This document shows, one piece after another, positions 1 through 7,797 of a stretch of 16,554 bases of DNA. Under the pieces are notes generated by a model. That model had not been told where the DNA came from, ran no database searches, and worked only from the letters and a program-made list of their open reading frames with translations. Both the position numbers and the translations under genes were made by a program. The DNA is from UKL13-2 sp031370625 (GTDB lineage: Bacteria > Pseudomonadota > Gammaproteobacteria > Burkholderiales > Usitatibacteraceae), in the NCBI GenBank assembly GCA_031370625.1, contig JANMQR010000321.1, positions 1 to 16,554 on the forward strand, read 5' to 3'. Position 1 is the stretch's first letter; each line of letters opens with the position of its first letter.

Positions 1-526
1 GCGTGTTTGGAACGCCGTTTATGTTGTTCTCAGCCACTGCATAGTAAATGAGGTTACTGCTGCTATTGAATCCGTCTAATGCATATCCTAGCTCATCAGT
101 CGGCGCAATGCCGAGAGTAGCGGCAGGAAGAAGACCGACGTTGAGTCCTGGCGACGTGTTGTTAAACGCAGCACAGTTGCCCGGAAAGGACGGGGGCTTT
201 ATAGTCGTTGGCGTACACGCACCTGCTGCCTGACAAAAGCATTCGCTGCCATTTGTACAGCCAGTTACTTTTAATGCGGGGCACGGTAGACGTCCATTCG
301 CCATTGCAAAACCGACAATTGCATCTTTAGCTAAATCTAATTGTTTTGCCGTCTCAGCACGCTTACGTTGGTCGACTTGAGACGCTAGCGGAACTGCTAC
401 AACGGCCAGTAGTATTGAAATAATGACTAGCACTACGGCTATCTCTATAAGTGAAAAGCCACCGAGTCTCTTGATTAACATCTCACGCGATTGAAGGACT
501 GGAAGATCAAGTGTTCTTGGATACAT
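1..526 (-). CDS. Type IV pilin-like protein with class III signal, 3' end outside window (partial)
   Basis: Reading the minus strand from 526 gives an open frame that runs off the left edge, so the C-terminus is missing. A prepilin cleavage motif is clear: GG^FSLIEIAVVLVIISILLA, with the usual Phe+1, Glu+5 and a hydrophobic helix, as in substrates of the prepilin peptidase. After the helix come LPCP, several cysteines, and a stretch reading G-L-L-P-A-A-T-L-G-I, then a D-E-L-G-Y and a IYYAVAENN segment; the same order of motifs occurs in the neighbouring gene at 529-1926. The ATG at 526 follows the upstream stop by 2 bases and would give a 23-residue leader. An in-frame ATG at 481 gives the more typical short leader MLIKRLGG. 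Neither has a good ribosome site, so the start is open. It is probably a minor pilin or pseudopilin exported and assembled by the adjacent MSHA-type machine. Confidence 0.8.
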   Translation of the reverse strand, partial: MYPRTLDLPVLQSREMLIKRLGGFSLIEIAVVLVIISILLAVVAVPLASQVDQRKRAETAKQLDLAKDAIVGFAMANGRLPCPALKVTGCTNGSECFCQAAGACTPTTIKPPSFPGNCAAFNNTSPGLNVGLLPAATLGIAPTDELGYALDGFNSSSNLIYYAVAENNINGVPNT

Positions 527-528
527 AG

Positions 529-1926
529 CTAATTTTTTATCACTACAGCGCGATCACGCGAAGGTAGCGTTGATGCGACGGATCTATAGATATAGTTGTC
601 AGGCACCAGGTTCCACCCTTGCCGATTTTCGGGACCTTCAAAATAATTCCTAATATCTAACCCAGCGCTGGCGTCGTCAGGCAATCGCGTCGGTCTTGAC
701 TGGGTTGTTAGCGGAATTCCAGGCAAAATAATTACAGCTTGGACATCTTGTACTGTCAAATCTCCTTCGACCTTTAAGCAATCCCCAGGATTAATGCAGC
801 TCTTTGAGCCTCCCTCAACATACTGTTTCGCCACTGCATAGAAAATTGTGGTGTGCCAATTGTTCGTGAAAAACCACACAGGCAAAGAATTACCTGACGC
901 GACGCCCGGCCACTCTCGTTTGTCCACCAGATATCCCGCACACTTTAACCGTGGTAGCGCAGGATGGTGCGCCACCACTCCATCATTTATGTATTCCGGA
1001 AGCCGTCCCGAAAAGACACCATCTGCGCAATTCGCTTGCTCTGACTGCGAGGCGTTTCTGCTATCTGGGTTCGGCTTTTTTATGTCTGAATAGTAAGCAG
1101 CGTATGGATAAACGCCATAATCTTGATAGTAAGCGTTTAGCGTTTTCGTTAGGCTCGCAGCGATTCGATCCTCGATTTTGGGGATAAAGTCAGCCGTTGT
1201 TATTAGCGAAACTCTGTCGTTAAAAGTGTCTGTCATCTTGCCAAATGTGTAGGGTCCAGAATCCGTCGCATTGTTCTTACCTGAATAGGTTTCTAAATAA
1301 TTTGACGCACAAACATCTTGGGCAATGGTGGTGCCCGTGGTTGGGCAAAACGCATTACCAGTCGAGCGGTTTTGTCCAGCGACCGGGGGACCAGCAGCAA
1401 AGATAACCGCAACCGCTTGAGCCTCCAATGGCGTCGTCTCGTTTGCTTGATACACAACTAATTGTCCAAGAGAATTAGAATTAATCGCAACAGAATTACT
1501 TGGTTTGAAGTTAGCTGATAAAGAGTACCAAAGAGGTTGTCCGTATGCATCTCTGGGCTCTGGGATTCCTAGTGTGCGCCAAGGAAGGCGCCCAATTTTC
1601 GGAGTGCTACTACAACTAGTGTTGGCTTTACCGTAAGACAAATCATCAGGCGAGACAGTCGTAGGACAGGGAAACTCTCCCGGACGTTGGGAGCTCGAAG
1701 ATCCCGTAGAGTCGTCTCGTGAAATTGTGTATGAAAGCAAGGCGTCTCTAGCCTCAGCTAACGCACTAGTTGTAATTTGATCTCTCTCCAGTTTAGCTGA
1801 CGATACACCGGAACCAGCAACGCTCATGAAAAGTGCGGTTCCGCCTAGCAAAAGCAATACTAAAACAATGAGAAGAAATACCAAACCCGATTGCTTGCGC
1901 GGACTGGCTAATTTGCGTCTTTTCAT
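529..1926 (-). CDS. PilX/GspK-like minor pilin with two repeated halves
   Basis: A 465-residue protein. The N-terminus is basic (KRRKLASPRKQSG) followed by a hydrophobic helix at about residues 15-36 without a glutamate at position +5 after the glycine. This is typical of PilX/GspK-type minor pilins, which may sit at the pilus tip. The rest is exported and falls into two related halves. Residues about 54-235 carry FPCP, GRLPWRTLGI, DAYGQPLWYSL and VIFAAGPP-GQNRS. Residues about 255-460 carry YGVYP, SGRLPEYI, LPVWFFTNNW, IFYAVA and VIILPGIPLTTQSRP. Several cysteines (for example C87, C105, C194, C206, C300, C329, C377, C383) could form disulfides. The start overlaps the stop of the upstream gene as ATGA, so translation is coupled. 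The DNA is richer in A+T than the motor genes. The position suggests an MSHA minor subunit; I cannot assign it to MshO, MshP or MshQ. Confidence 0.75.
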   Translation of the reverse strand: MKRRKLASPRKQSGLVFLLIVLVLLLLGGTALFMSVAGSGVSSAKLERDQITTSALAEARDALLSYTISRDDSTGSSSSQRPGEFPCPTTVSPDDLSYGKANTSCSSTPKIGRLPWRTLGIPEPRDAYGQPLWYSLSANFKPSNSVAINSNSLGQLVVYQANETTPLEAQAVAVIFAAGPPVAGQNRSTGNAFCPTTGTTIAQDVCASNYLETYSGKNNATDSGPYTFGKMTDTFNDRVSLITTADFIPKIEDRIAASLTKTLNAYYQDYGVYPYAAYYSDIKKPNPDSRNASQSEQANCADGVFSGRLPEYINDGVVAHHPALPRLKCAGYLVDKREWPGVASGNSLPVWFFTNNWHTTIFYAVAKQYVEGGSKSCINPGDCLKVEGDLTVQDVQAVIILPGIPLTTQSRPTRLPDDASAGLDIRNYFEGPENRQGWNLVPDNYIYRSVASTLPSRDRAVVIKN

Positions 1927-2444
1927 AGCCTACTTGTCAGTTTGCGGCGAATTTTTTGTAGGCGTTTTTTTGCTACTGCCTTTTTATAAGTTTGTTTACG
2001 AGCGGTGCTATTCACAGTTACCGTATTGGTTGCAAGCCGAGCCCTCCCGCCAACAATGCTCCCCACCACATTAGGCTCCAACTGCTCCACAACTTCAGAT
2101 CTTGGGTCACGCTTCATCACATCATCTACCCACACCGTATTGCGTCCATCACTGCGTTTCACAAAGCCATTAATAACGGATCGCTCTGGCTCCGCAACGG
2201 CGACAACTTCATCTTCAGGCACACCGCCACGCTGACGCGCTCGATCAAGGCGTTCGCGTTGTTCGTGGGTATTGAATAGGGTGCCGGTGAGAACTTTGGG
2301 CGTGGGTTCAAGCTTTGTAGCGGAGGGAGCCTTGGCGGTTGTTTGGGCGTGCGCAGATGATTGCATCGCGCATAAGCCTAGCGCGCCCGCGACGCCGATA
2401 ATCGAACTCGTTACTGCAACATAGCGAAAGAGACCACTCTTCAT
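1923..2444 (-). CDS. MshK-like exported pilus assembly protein
   Basis: A 173-residue protein starting at the ATG at 2444, chosen because it overlaps the mshJ stop as ATGA; a longer frame from 2519 would lie deep inside mshJ. Residues 1-33 form a signal peptide ending in AHA, consistent with signal peptidase I cleavage. The mature part has a LFNTHEQRERLDRAR segment (56-70) and a short beta-type segment, VINGFVKRSDGRNTVWVDD (90-108). I take this to be the small PilP/GspC-like interaction fold of MshK proteins that follow MshJ; this rests mainly on gene order and these motifs. Such proteins would link the inner-membrane PilN/PilO-type complex to the secretin in the periplasm. The last 25 or so residues are very basic (many Lys and Arg) and are encoded by A+T-rich DNA unlike the front of the gene. 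The stop overlaps the next gene as ATGA. Confidence 0.6.
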   Translation of the reverse strand: MKSGLFRYVAVTSSIIGVAGALGLCAMQSSAHAQTTAKAPSATKLEPTPKVLTGTLFNTHEQRERLDRARQRGGVPEDEVVAVAEPERSVINGFVKRSDGRNTVWVDDVMKRDPRSEVVEQLEPNVVGSIVGGRARLATNTVTVNSTARKQTYKKAVAKKRLQKIRRKLTSRL

Positions 2445-3178
2445 TGAGTCGCGCTCCCGGCTTGCGCCAACCGTGGCGGATTGCGCTTGTCTTGCAGCGT
2501 GATCCATTCGAGCGTGCATTCTGCGGTGATGGCGTTAGCGGAATCTGTGGATGGCGCAGCCGCCGCAAGAGCTTGCGCGGCACGCGCCGCCTGAGCAAGT
2601 ACACCGGCGTTTTGATTGGTTTGCGCAACGCTATTCTCGACGCGTTCTGCGTCTGCGGTGCGCGTCATCACGCACCGATCCAGCGGAAAGAAGCCACGTT
2701 GAATACGCGGGAAGTCATTCAAAAATGTCACTAAATCTCCATCGTGATAAGCACGCACTTTTAGCTTCATGCGACTCGCCAATACATCTACGGCGGGATA
2801 GCTGCCACCGTTCGCCATTTTCAGCGGCCGCTGTGGCTGAAGTTCATATTGCAAATCCATCAATTTGTGTCGATCTTTGAGCGCGTTCATCGCTTCGATC
2901 AAATCCAGCCGCTGTTCGGCGGCAAACATGCCGCGAGCGGTGAGGTTTTTGTACGTTTGTGCAGAATCGCGCAAGTCGCTTTGCTCTCGGCGCACATTCG
3001 CCACCCGCCGCTGCGCATCGGCTTCCACGCTGACTGATTTCAGATCATTAGACTTTTCGTATTGCCAATACATGTAGCTGCCGACCACCAGCGCGACTGT
3101 AACGGCCAGGCCAACCAGTGCCACGATTGCCACCAAGCGAAGCGCGCGAAATCCATCACGCGTAAAAATAACGCTCAT
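2441..3178 (-). CDS. mshJ: PilO-like inner-membrane protein MshJ
   Basis: A 245-residue bitopic protein: a short cytoplasmic tail, one membrane helix at about 13-36, a coiled-coil-prone stretch rich in Glu, Arg, Lys and Gln (about 45-110), then a periplasmic domain. This is the layout of PilO/GspM-type proteins, which pair with PilN/GspL in the periplasm to form the alignment complex between motor and secretin. The segment GFFPLDRCVMTR (162-173) and the C-terminal AECTLEWITL (219-228) flank an alanine-rich stretch (192-209), and the two cysteines C169 and C221 could pair. The start overlaps the stop of the PilM-PilN fusion as ATGA, and the stop overlaps the MshK-like gene the same way. This matches the mshI-mshJ-mshK order of MSHA clusters. 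Sequence divergence is high in this family, so the name rests partly on position. Confidence 0.7.
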   Translation of the reverse strand: MSVIFTRDGFRALRLVAIVALVGLAVTVALVVGSYMYWQYEKSNDLKSVSVEADAQRRVANVRREQSDLRDSAQTYKNLTARGMFAAEQRLDLIEAMNALKDRHKLMDLQYELQPQRPLKMANGGSYPAVDVLASRMKLKVRAYHDGDLVTFLNDFPRIQRGFFPLDRCVMTRTADAERVENSVAQTNQNAGVLAQAARAAQALAAAAPSTDSANAITAECTLEWITLQDKRNPPRLAQAGSATQ

Positions 3179-4824
3179 GACGTCTCTCCCGCCCGCACGA
3201 CTTTCAATACAAAACGCGCCTCGGGCAAGCCCGCACCGACACGCTTTCCGGTTGCGGTGATAGTGGCCGTTGATCGCACATCAAGCGGCATCGATTCAAT
3301 CGTGGCTTTGATTTTAGGCATCGTGTTCAAGCGCGCGTTGAAGCGCTCTACCTCAGCCAACGTGGCGCGAAAATCTCCATCAAAGGGCGTGATCGCGGCA
3401 TCGATAATCGCGAATTGCAATTTCGCGCTTGGCCAGGCTGGATTAGGATCCGCGTTTGGTTGCGCAGCGTTGCCAACCGATTGCGCACCACCTGCAGCGC
3501 CCGGCACAGCAGACTTTGCGTCAGAGACTACCTCCAACGCTCCATTGGGCGGCACGATGTTAACTGATGGCGTCATGCGCTCTTCGGTGCCTATCGTCCA
3601 GGTGAGACCCAACAATTTCACGCGCGGAAACTCGGCAATTACATTGCTCAATTCACTCAGCATGGCACCGGGCGCGGCGGGCTGTGGACGAATCTGGTTG
3701 TTATAAAACGCGCTGGTATCACGGGCCACATCTGAGGCCAGCTTTTGCTGCCGCATGGTGTTGAAAATGGTTTGATATTCGGATTGCAAATTGCGGGCGA
3801 TGTTTTCGCGGACATTCACGCGGCTCGAAATTTGACTGGCCTGATGAAAATTAAACGCGGTGCCCGCCACGCCCACCGCCAGGATCGCGGCCGTGAGTGC
3901 GAACAGGCTTATGCGCGCTTTGCGAAAAATCGCGAAGCGACGCATCGGCGGCTCTGCAAAATGATTTTCAAGTGCCGACTGCGCATAGGTGTGAACCAAA
4001 ATTTGCTCAGCATGCGACGACGATGGCGCGGCTTTCAGGCCAATCTTGGTGGAAACTTGTTCGATATCGAGGAAGCGATATTTCAGCGATTGATATTTTC
4101 GAATTGCATCGGCGATCACAGGTTTATCGCGCGCATGGACGAGGATGCAAACTTCCAAGGTCTCACCGGCAGCAAAATAGCGCAGGCTTTCCAAGTATTG
4201 CCAAGTGCGGCCAATTTCGGCCGCGATCAAGCCACCGACAGATTGGCCTTCATCATAAACAATTGGCGTGATGCGGCTGAACTTGATTTGTTGATCGCGA
4301 AAATAAGTTTGGCGCAGGCCAAAATCCGGCACAACCGTCACCAGCAGTGTGTGCGGAAACTGCAAATCCAGCGCTTTTAACAACCGCGTCGACAGCACGG
4401 AGGACGAGTAAATGCCCTCCAACGGCACCTCGATTTTATCCAGCAATTCGAGCCACGGCTTGATGAGCTCAGTATTCGTAACCGCGTGATATAGCACCTT
4501 GTCGTCACGCCGTCCCTCGGCTTCGCGACCTTGAATGACCGCATGACGCAAATTGCTGCTGCGATATATTTGGCCGAGTTTGCGGTTGATGATGGCCTCA
4601 GAATCGCTGCCACGCAGATGCGGGATGGTATCGAGGCGAAAATCTTCTTCGACCAAATCGGTGATTAGATAAGTGGGAAGACCACGATATTTTTCTATAT
4701 ACGCCACGCAACTTGCGCTCGCCGCCTCAGCCGCGAGGAAAGATTCGCGTGAGCTGATCGCGCCCCGGTTCCACACCAGTGAAATCAGTCGGTCATTGGT
4801 CAAGTAAAGAAAATGTTTAGCCAT
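3175..4824 (-). CDS. mshI: MshI-type PilM-PilN fusion protein
   Basis: A 549-residue protein with two parts. Residues 1 to about 295 are cytoplasmic and look like a diverged PilM/GspL actin-like fold: MAKHFLYLTNDRLISLVW at the start, a VTVVPDFGLRQTYFRDQQI strand pair near 162-180, and a second strand set (CILVHARDKPVIADAI) near 226-241. A membrane helix follows at about 305-323, after RRFAIFRKAR. Residues 330 to 549 resemble PilN: a coiled-coil stretch, a segment AMLSELSNVIAEFPRVKLLGL (387 on), an Ala/Pro/Gly-rich linker, and a C-terminal ferredoxin-like pattern with RATLAEVERFNARL. In type IVa pili PilM and PilN are separate proteins; here one chain would join cytoplasmic ring to periplasmic PilO-like MshJ. 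The stop overlaps mshJ as ATGA; the gene starts 21 bases after mshG with no clear ribosome site. Confidence 0.75.
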   Translation of the reverse strand: MAKHFLYLTNDRLISLVWNRGAISSRESFLAAEAASASCVAYIEKYRGLPTYLITDLVEEDFRLDTIPHLRGSDSEAIINRKLGQIYRSSNLRHAVIQGREAEGRRDDKVLYHAVTNTELIKPWLELLDKIEVPLEGIYSSSVLSTRLLKALDLQFPHTLLVTVVPDFGLRQTYFRDQQIKFSRITPIVYDEGQSVGGLIAAEIGRTWQYLESLRYFAAGETLEVCILVHARDKPVIADAIRKYQSLKYRFLDIEQVSTKIGLKAAPSSSHAEQILVHTYAQSALENHFAEPPMRRFAIFRKARISLFALTAAILAVGVAGTAFNFHQASQISSRVNVRENIARNLQSEYQTIFNTMRQQKLASDVARDTSAFYNNQIRPQPAAPGAMLSELSNVIAEFPRVKLLGLTWTIGTEERMTPSVNIVPPNGALEVVSDAKSAVPGAAGGAQSVGNAAQPNADPNPAWPSAKLQFAIIDAAITPFDGDFRATLAEVERFNARLNTMPKIKATIESMPLDVRSTATITATGKRVGAGLPEARFVLKVVRAGETS

Positions 4825-4845
4825 TTATAAAATATGCGGTTTGCG

Positions 4846-6057
4846 CTAGCGCCCTACGCTGCCCACTTTTGAAATCACGTCATACATTGGCAAAAATACG
4901 GTCAGCAAAATACCAATTAACACAATGCCCAAAATAACGGTCAGCGCCGGCTGAATCAGTTCCTGCAGCCGTCCCATATTTTCTTTCACATCGCGATTAT
5001 AGAAATAGCTGACATTGAGCAGCGCCGTGTCGAGCCCGCCGGTAGATTCGCCGACGCGCAGCATGCGCAACACCAGCGGCGGAAACAAACGCACATTCTG
5101 AAACGCCTGCGAAATGCCTGCTCCTTCATTGATATCACGACCCACGCGTTGCAAACCTTGTTCGATCACGCGATTACCGACAATTTTTTCCGAGATGTGA
5201 ATGCATTCCAAAACACTAATACCTGATTGGTACATGAGGGCAAAGAACGTGGAGAACCGCGCCAGTATTAGCTTGCTGACCAGAGGCCCAATTACCGGCA
5301 GCTTCAATATGGCGGCATCAATTTGGTATTTCACGTTGTCATTGGTTTTCACCAAAAAGAAAATCGTGCCCGCAATAATGATCGGCAATGCCACCACGAT
5401 GTACCAAAATTTTTGCATCCAGGCCGAGACGGCAATGAGCGCTAAAGTTTGTGGCGGCGGATTGGGTGTTAATTGTTTTAGCGTCGTACCGAGCTGCGGC
5501 ACCAGGAAAATCATCAAAATCAAGACCACACCGAAGATCACGATGCCGGACGCGATCGGATAAATCATCGCTTTTTTGACCTGCGCGCCCAACTCATCTT
5601 GCCACTTCAAATTCTCGGTAAGCTTGGTGAGGACATCCGGCAATTGACCCGCCGTTTCACCAGTCCGAATCAGTGCGACAAAGACAGTATCAAATGCTTC
5701 GCTGTGATTCGCCATCGCATCCGAAAGTCGCAAACCGCCTTCAATATCCTCCAGCAAGCTCGCAACAATTTGTCGGAACGGCGGACTATCTACACTGTCA
5801 CGCAGATCGGTTAGTGCATCAATAATCGGCACGCCAGCGCGCATCAGTTGATCGAGATGAAAACAAAATGTAATGAGTTCTTTGCGGGTAATGCGCGGCC
5901 CGCCGAATAGCGTCGATTTTTTAATCGAATCAAATTTAATGAGATCAAGGCCCATCCGCTTCAAGCGCAACTCAAGGTCAACCCCATTCACGGCGTCAAT
6001 ATTGCCGTTTTGAATTCGACCTTCTTCGTCTATAGCGCGGTAGGCGAATGTAGCCAT
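4846..6057 (-). CDS. mshG: MshG, GspF/PilC-family inner-membrane platform protein
   Basis: A 403-residue GspF/PilC-type protein of normal family length. The N-terminus MATFAYRAIDEEGRIQNG is the usual start of the family. Two T2SSF repeats are visible, about 62-186 and 266-388. The first has the conserved pattern FCFHLDQLMRAGVPIIDAL and RTGETAGQLPDVL; the second has ARFSTFFALMYQSGISVLE and RVGESTGGLDTAL. Three membrane helices lie at about 168-188, 217-236 and 371-391. The protein is the polytopic inner-membrane platform on which the MshE motor acts to add or extract pilin subunits. It begins 6 bases after the mshE stop, preceded by a short GAG close to the ATG, so it is probably translated with mshE. 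The function is well supported by sequence; the msh name comes from its neighbours. Confidence 0.93.
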   Translation of the reverse strand: MATFAYRAIDEEGRIQNGNIDAVNGVDLELRLKRMGLDLIKFDSIKKSTLFGGPRITRKELITFCFHLDQLMRAGVPIIDALTDLRDSVDSPPFRQIVASLLEDIEGGLRLSDAMANHSEAFDTVFVALIRTGETAGQLPDVLTKLTENLKWQDELGAQVKKAMIYPIASGIVIFGVVLILMIFLVPQLGTTLKQLTPNPPPQTLALIAVSAWMQKFWYIVVALPIIIAGTIFFLVKTNDNVKYQIDAAILKLPVIGPLVSKLILARFSTFFALMYQSGISVLECIHISEKIVGNRVIEQGLQRVGRDINEGAGISQAFQNVRLFPPLVLRMLRVGESTGGLDTALLNVSYFYNRDVKENMGRLQELIQPALTVILGIVLIGILLTVFLPMYDVISKVGSVGR

Positions 6058-6063
6058 ATCTCG

Positions 6064-7779
6064 TTATGCAACGCGATCTGTTAAATCAACCACACGCGAC
6101 ACCTCATCAATATCGGTAAGACCGGCCAAAATACGTGCAACCGCATCTTCAGCCAGCGTGCGATAGCCGGTCTTGCGTGCGGCTTCGCGAATTTCGCGGC
6201 CGGTGGAACGTAGCGCGATCAATTCATCGATATCCTGATTCATCTTGAAAATTTCCATGATCGCCATCCGCCCGCGATAGCCGGTGTTGTCGCATTCAGC
6301 ACACCCCACCGAGCGATAAATTTCGCCGCGCCACATGCTGTCCACGCCTAAAATTCGGCGCGTCATTTCATCGTCAGGCCGATAGGGTTCACGACACGCT
6401 ATGCAGAGTTTACGCAGCAGGCGTTGTGCAATCACGCCGATAATATTGCCCGCCAAAATATCCGGCAGCACACCCAAATCTTGCAGGCGCGGGATTGAGC
6501 CAATCGCCGAATTAGTGTGCAGCGTTGAATACACCTGATGGCCCGTCATCGCCGCGCGAAACGCCATTTCAGCGGTTTCACGATCCCGAATTTCGCCGAC
6601 CAAAATCACATCCGGATCTTGCCGCATCATCGAGCGAATACCGGTCGCGAAATCCAGTTTCGCGACTTCATTCACCGAGGTTTGGCGAATCATGCCCATC
6701 GGATATTCCACCGGATCTTCCAGGGTCATGATGTTCACGCCTTCGGTATTGACGTGGTTCAAAATCGAATAGAGCGTGGTGGTTTTGCCCGAGCCTGTCG
6801 GCCCGGTAACCAGAATAATGCCTTCCGGCCGCGCCATCATCAGCTGCAGCAGTTTTAATTCTTCCGGCTGCAGCCCCAAATCATCCAGCGGCACGATGCC
6901 TTTTTGCCGATCCAGAATCCTCAGCACAATATTTTCGCCGTGCGTGGTTGGTTGTGCGGACACACGAAAATCCACCGCGCGGCCAGATAGCGACAAGGAA
7001 ATTCGCCCATCTTGTGGTGCACGCGTCTCAGCGATGTTCATGCCACTCATCACCTTTAAGCGCACTACCATCGCGCTCCAGTAATTTTTATGCAGCGAGC
7101 GAATCTGGCGGAGCACGCCGTCAATACGATAACGAATTCGCAAGAACCCTTGCTCAGGCTCGAAGTGAATATCGGATGCGTTGCGCTTGACCGCATCGTT
7201 CAGCAAGGCATCGACCAGCCGCACCACCGGCTGGCTGTATTCCTCAAAATCGGTGGTTAGACTTTGATAATCGATTTCGCCAGTTTCGATTTCATTGAGA
7301 ATGCCGTCAATCGACAATTCAAAACCGTAATGCTGCTCAATGCCGATGGAAATATCGGATTCGCGCGCCAGCACTTGTTCGATACGAATATCGTCTTTGA
7401 CCAGTGCGCGGATTTGATCGAGTGCGACCACATTCGATGGATCAGCCACGGCCAATAAAAGTTTGCGCGTTTGTCGATCAAAATCGACCGGCAAAACTTG
7501 ATAGCGCCGCGCGACATCTTTGGGCACCAATGCCAGCGCTTCGTGATCGATAATCGTGTTCGACAAATCAATGGCAACTTGCCCAAGACTTTCTGACAAC
7601 GTATCGCGAATCGTCGCTTCGGTGACAAAACTCAACTGGACTAAAATTTTGCCCAGCGGGGTTTTCAGTTTGCGCTGCTCGGTGAGCGCAATTTTTAATT
7701 GGTCTGACGAAATAATGCCTTGCGCAAGCAAAGTTTGCCCAAGCGGAAGTTGTGAAACAGGAGAAGTCATTTCATTCAT
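6064..7779 (-). CDS. mshE: MshE, GspE/PilB-family pilus assembly ATPase
   Basis: A 571-residue type II/IV secretion ATPase. The N-terminal region (about 10-150) is an MshEN/GspE-N domain with two tandem leucine-rich motifs (12-35 and 41-64) separated by five residues. The catalytic core has Walker A GPTGSGKT (326-333), the Asp box LEDPVE (353-358), Walker B around VILVGEIRDRE (391-401) and the His box STLHTN (418-423). A four-cysteine zinc motif is intact: C459, C462, C493, C496. This combination marks extension ATPases (PilB/GspE/MshE) rather than retraction ATPases. The enzyme hydrolyses ATP in the cytoplasm to drive pilin polymerisation through MshG. In Vibrio MshE the N-terminal motifs bind cyclic di-GMP; here the arginine of both motifs is proline. 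It starts 18 bases after the mshN stop. Confidence 0.95.
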   Translation of the reverse strand: MNEMTSPVSQLPLGQTLLAQGIISSDQLKIALTEQRKLKTPLGKILVQLSFVTEATIRDTLSESLGQVAIDLSNTIIDHEALALVPKDVARRYQVLPVDFDRQTRKLLLAVADPSNVVALDQIRALVKDDIRIEQVLARESDISIGIEQHYGFELSIDGILNEIETGEIDYQSLTTDFEEYSQPVVRLVDALLNDAVKRNASDIHFEPEQGFLRIRYRIDGVLRQIRSLHKNYWSAMVVRLKVMSGMNIAETRAPQDGRISLSLSGRAVDFRVSAQPTTHGENIVLRILDRQKGIVPLDDLGLQPEELKLLQLMMARPEGIILVTGPTGSGKTTTLYSILNHVNTEGVNIMTLEDPVEYPMGMIRQTSVNEVAKLDFATGIRSMMRQDPDVILVGEIRDRETAEMAFRAAMTGHQVYSTLHTNSAIGSIPRLQDLGVLPDILAGNIIGVIAQRLLRKLCIACREPYRPDDEMTRRILGVDSMWRGEIYRSVGCAECDNTGYRGRMAIMEIFKMNQDIDELIALRSTGREIREAARKTGYRTLAEDAVARILAGLTDIDEVSRVVDLTDRVA

Positions 7780-7797
7780 ATGTTGATCATGCCCGCC

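Noticed and set aside
3062..3706. Long plus-strand frame of 214 codons antisense to mshJ and mshI
   Set aside because: No motif or ribosome site; shadow of the true minus-strand genes.
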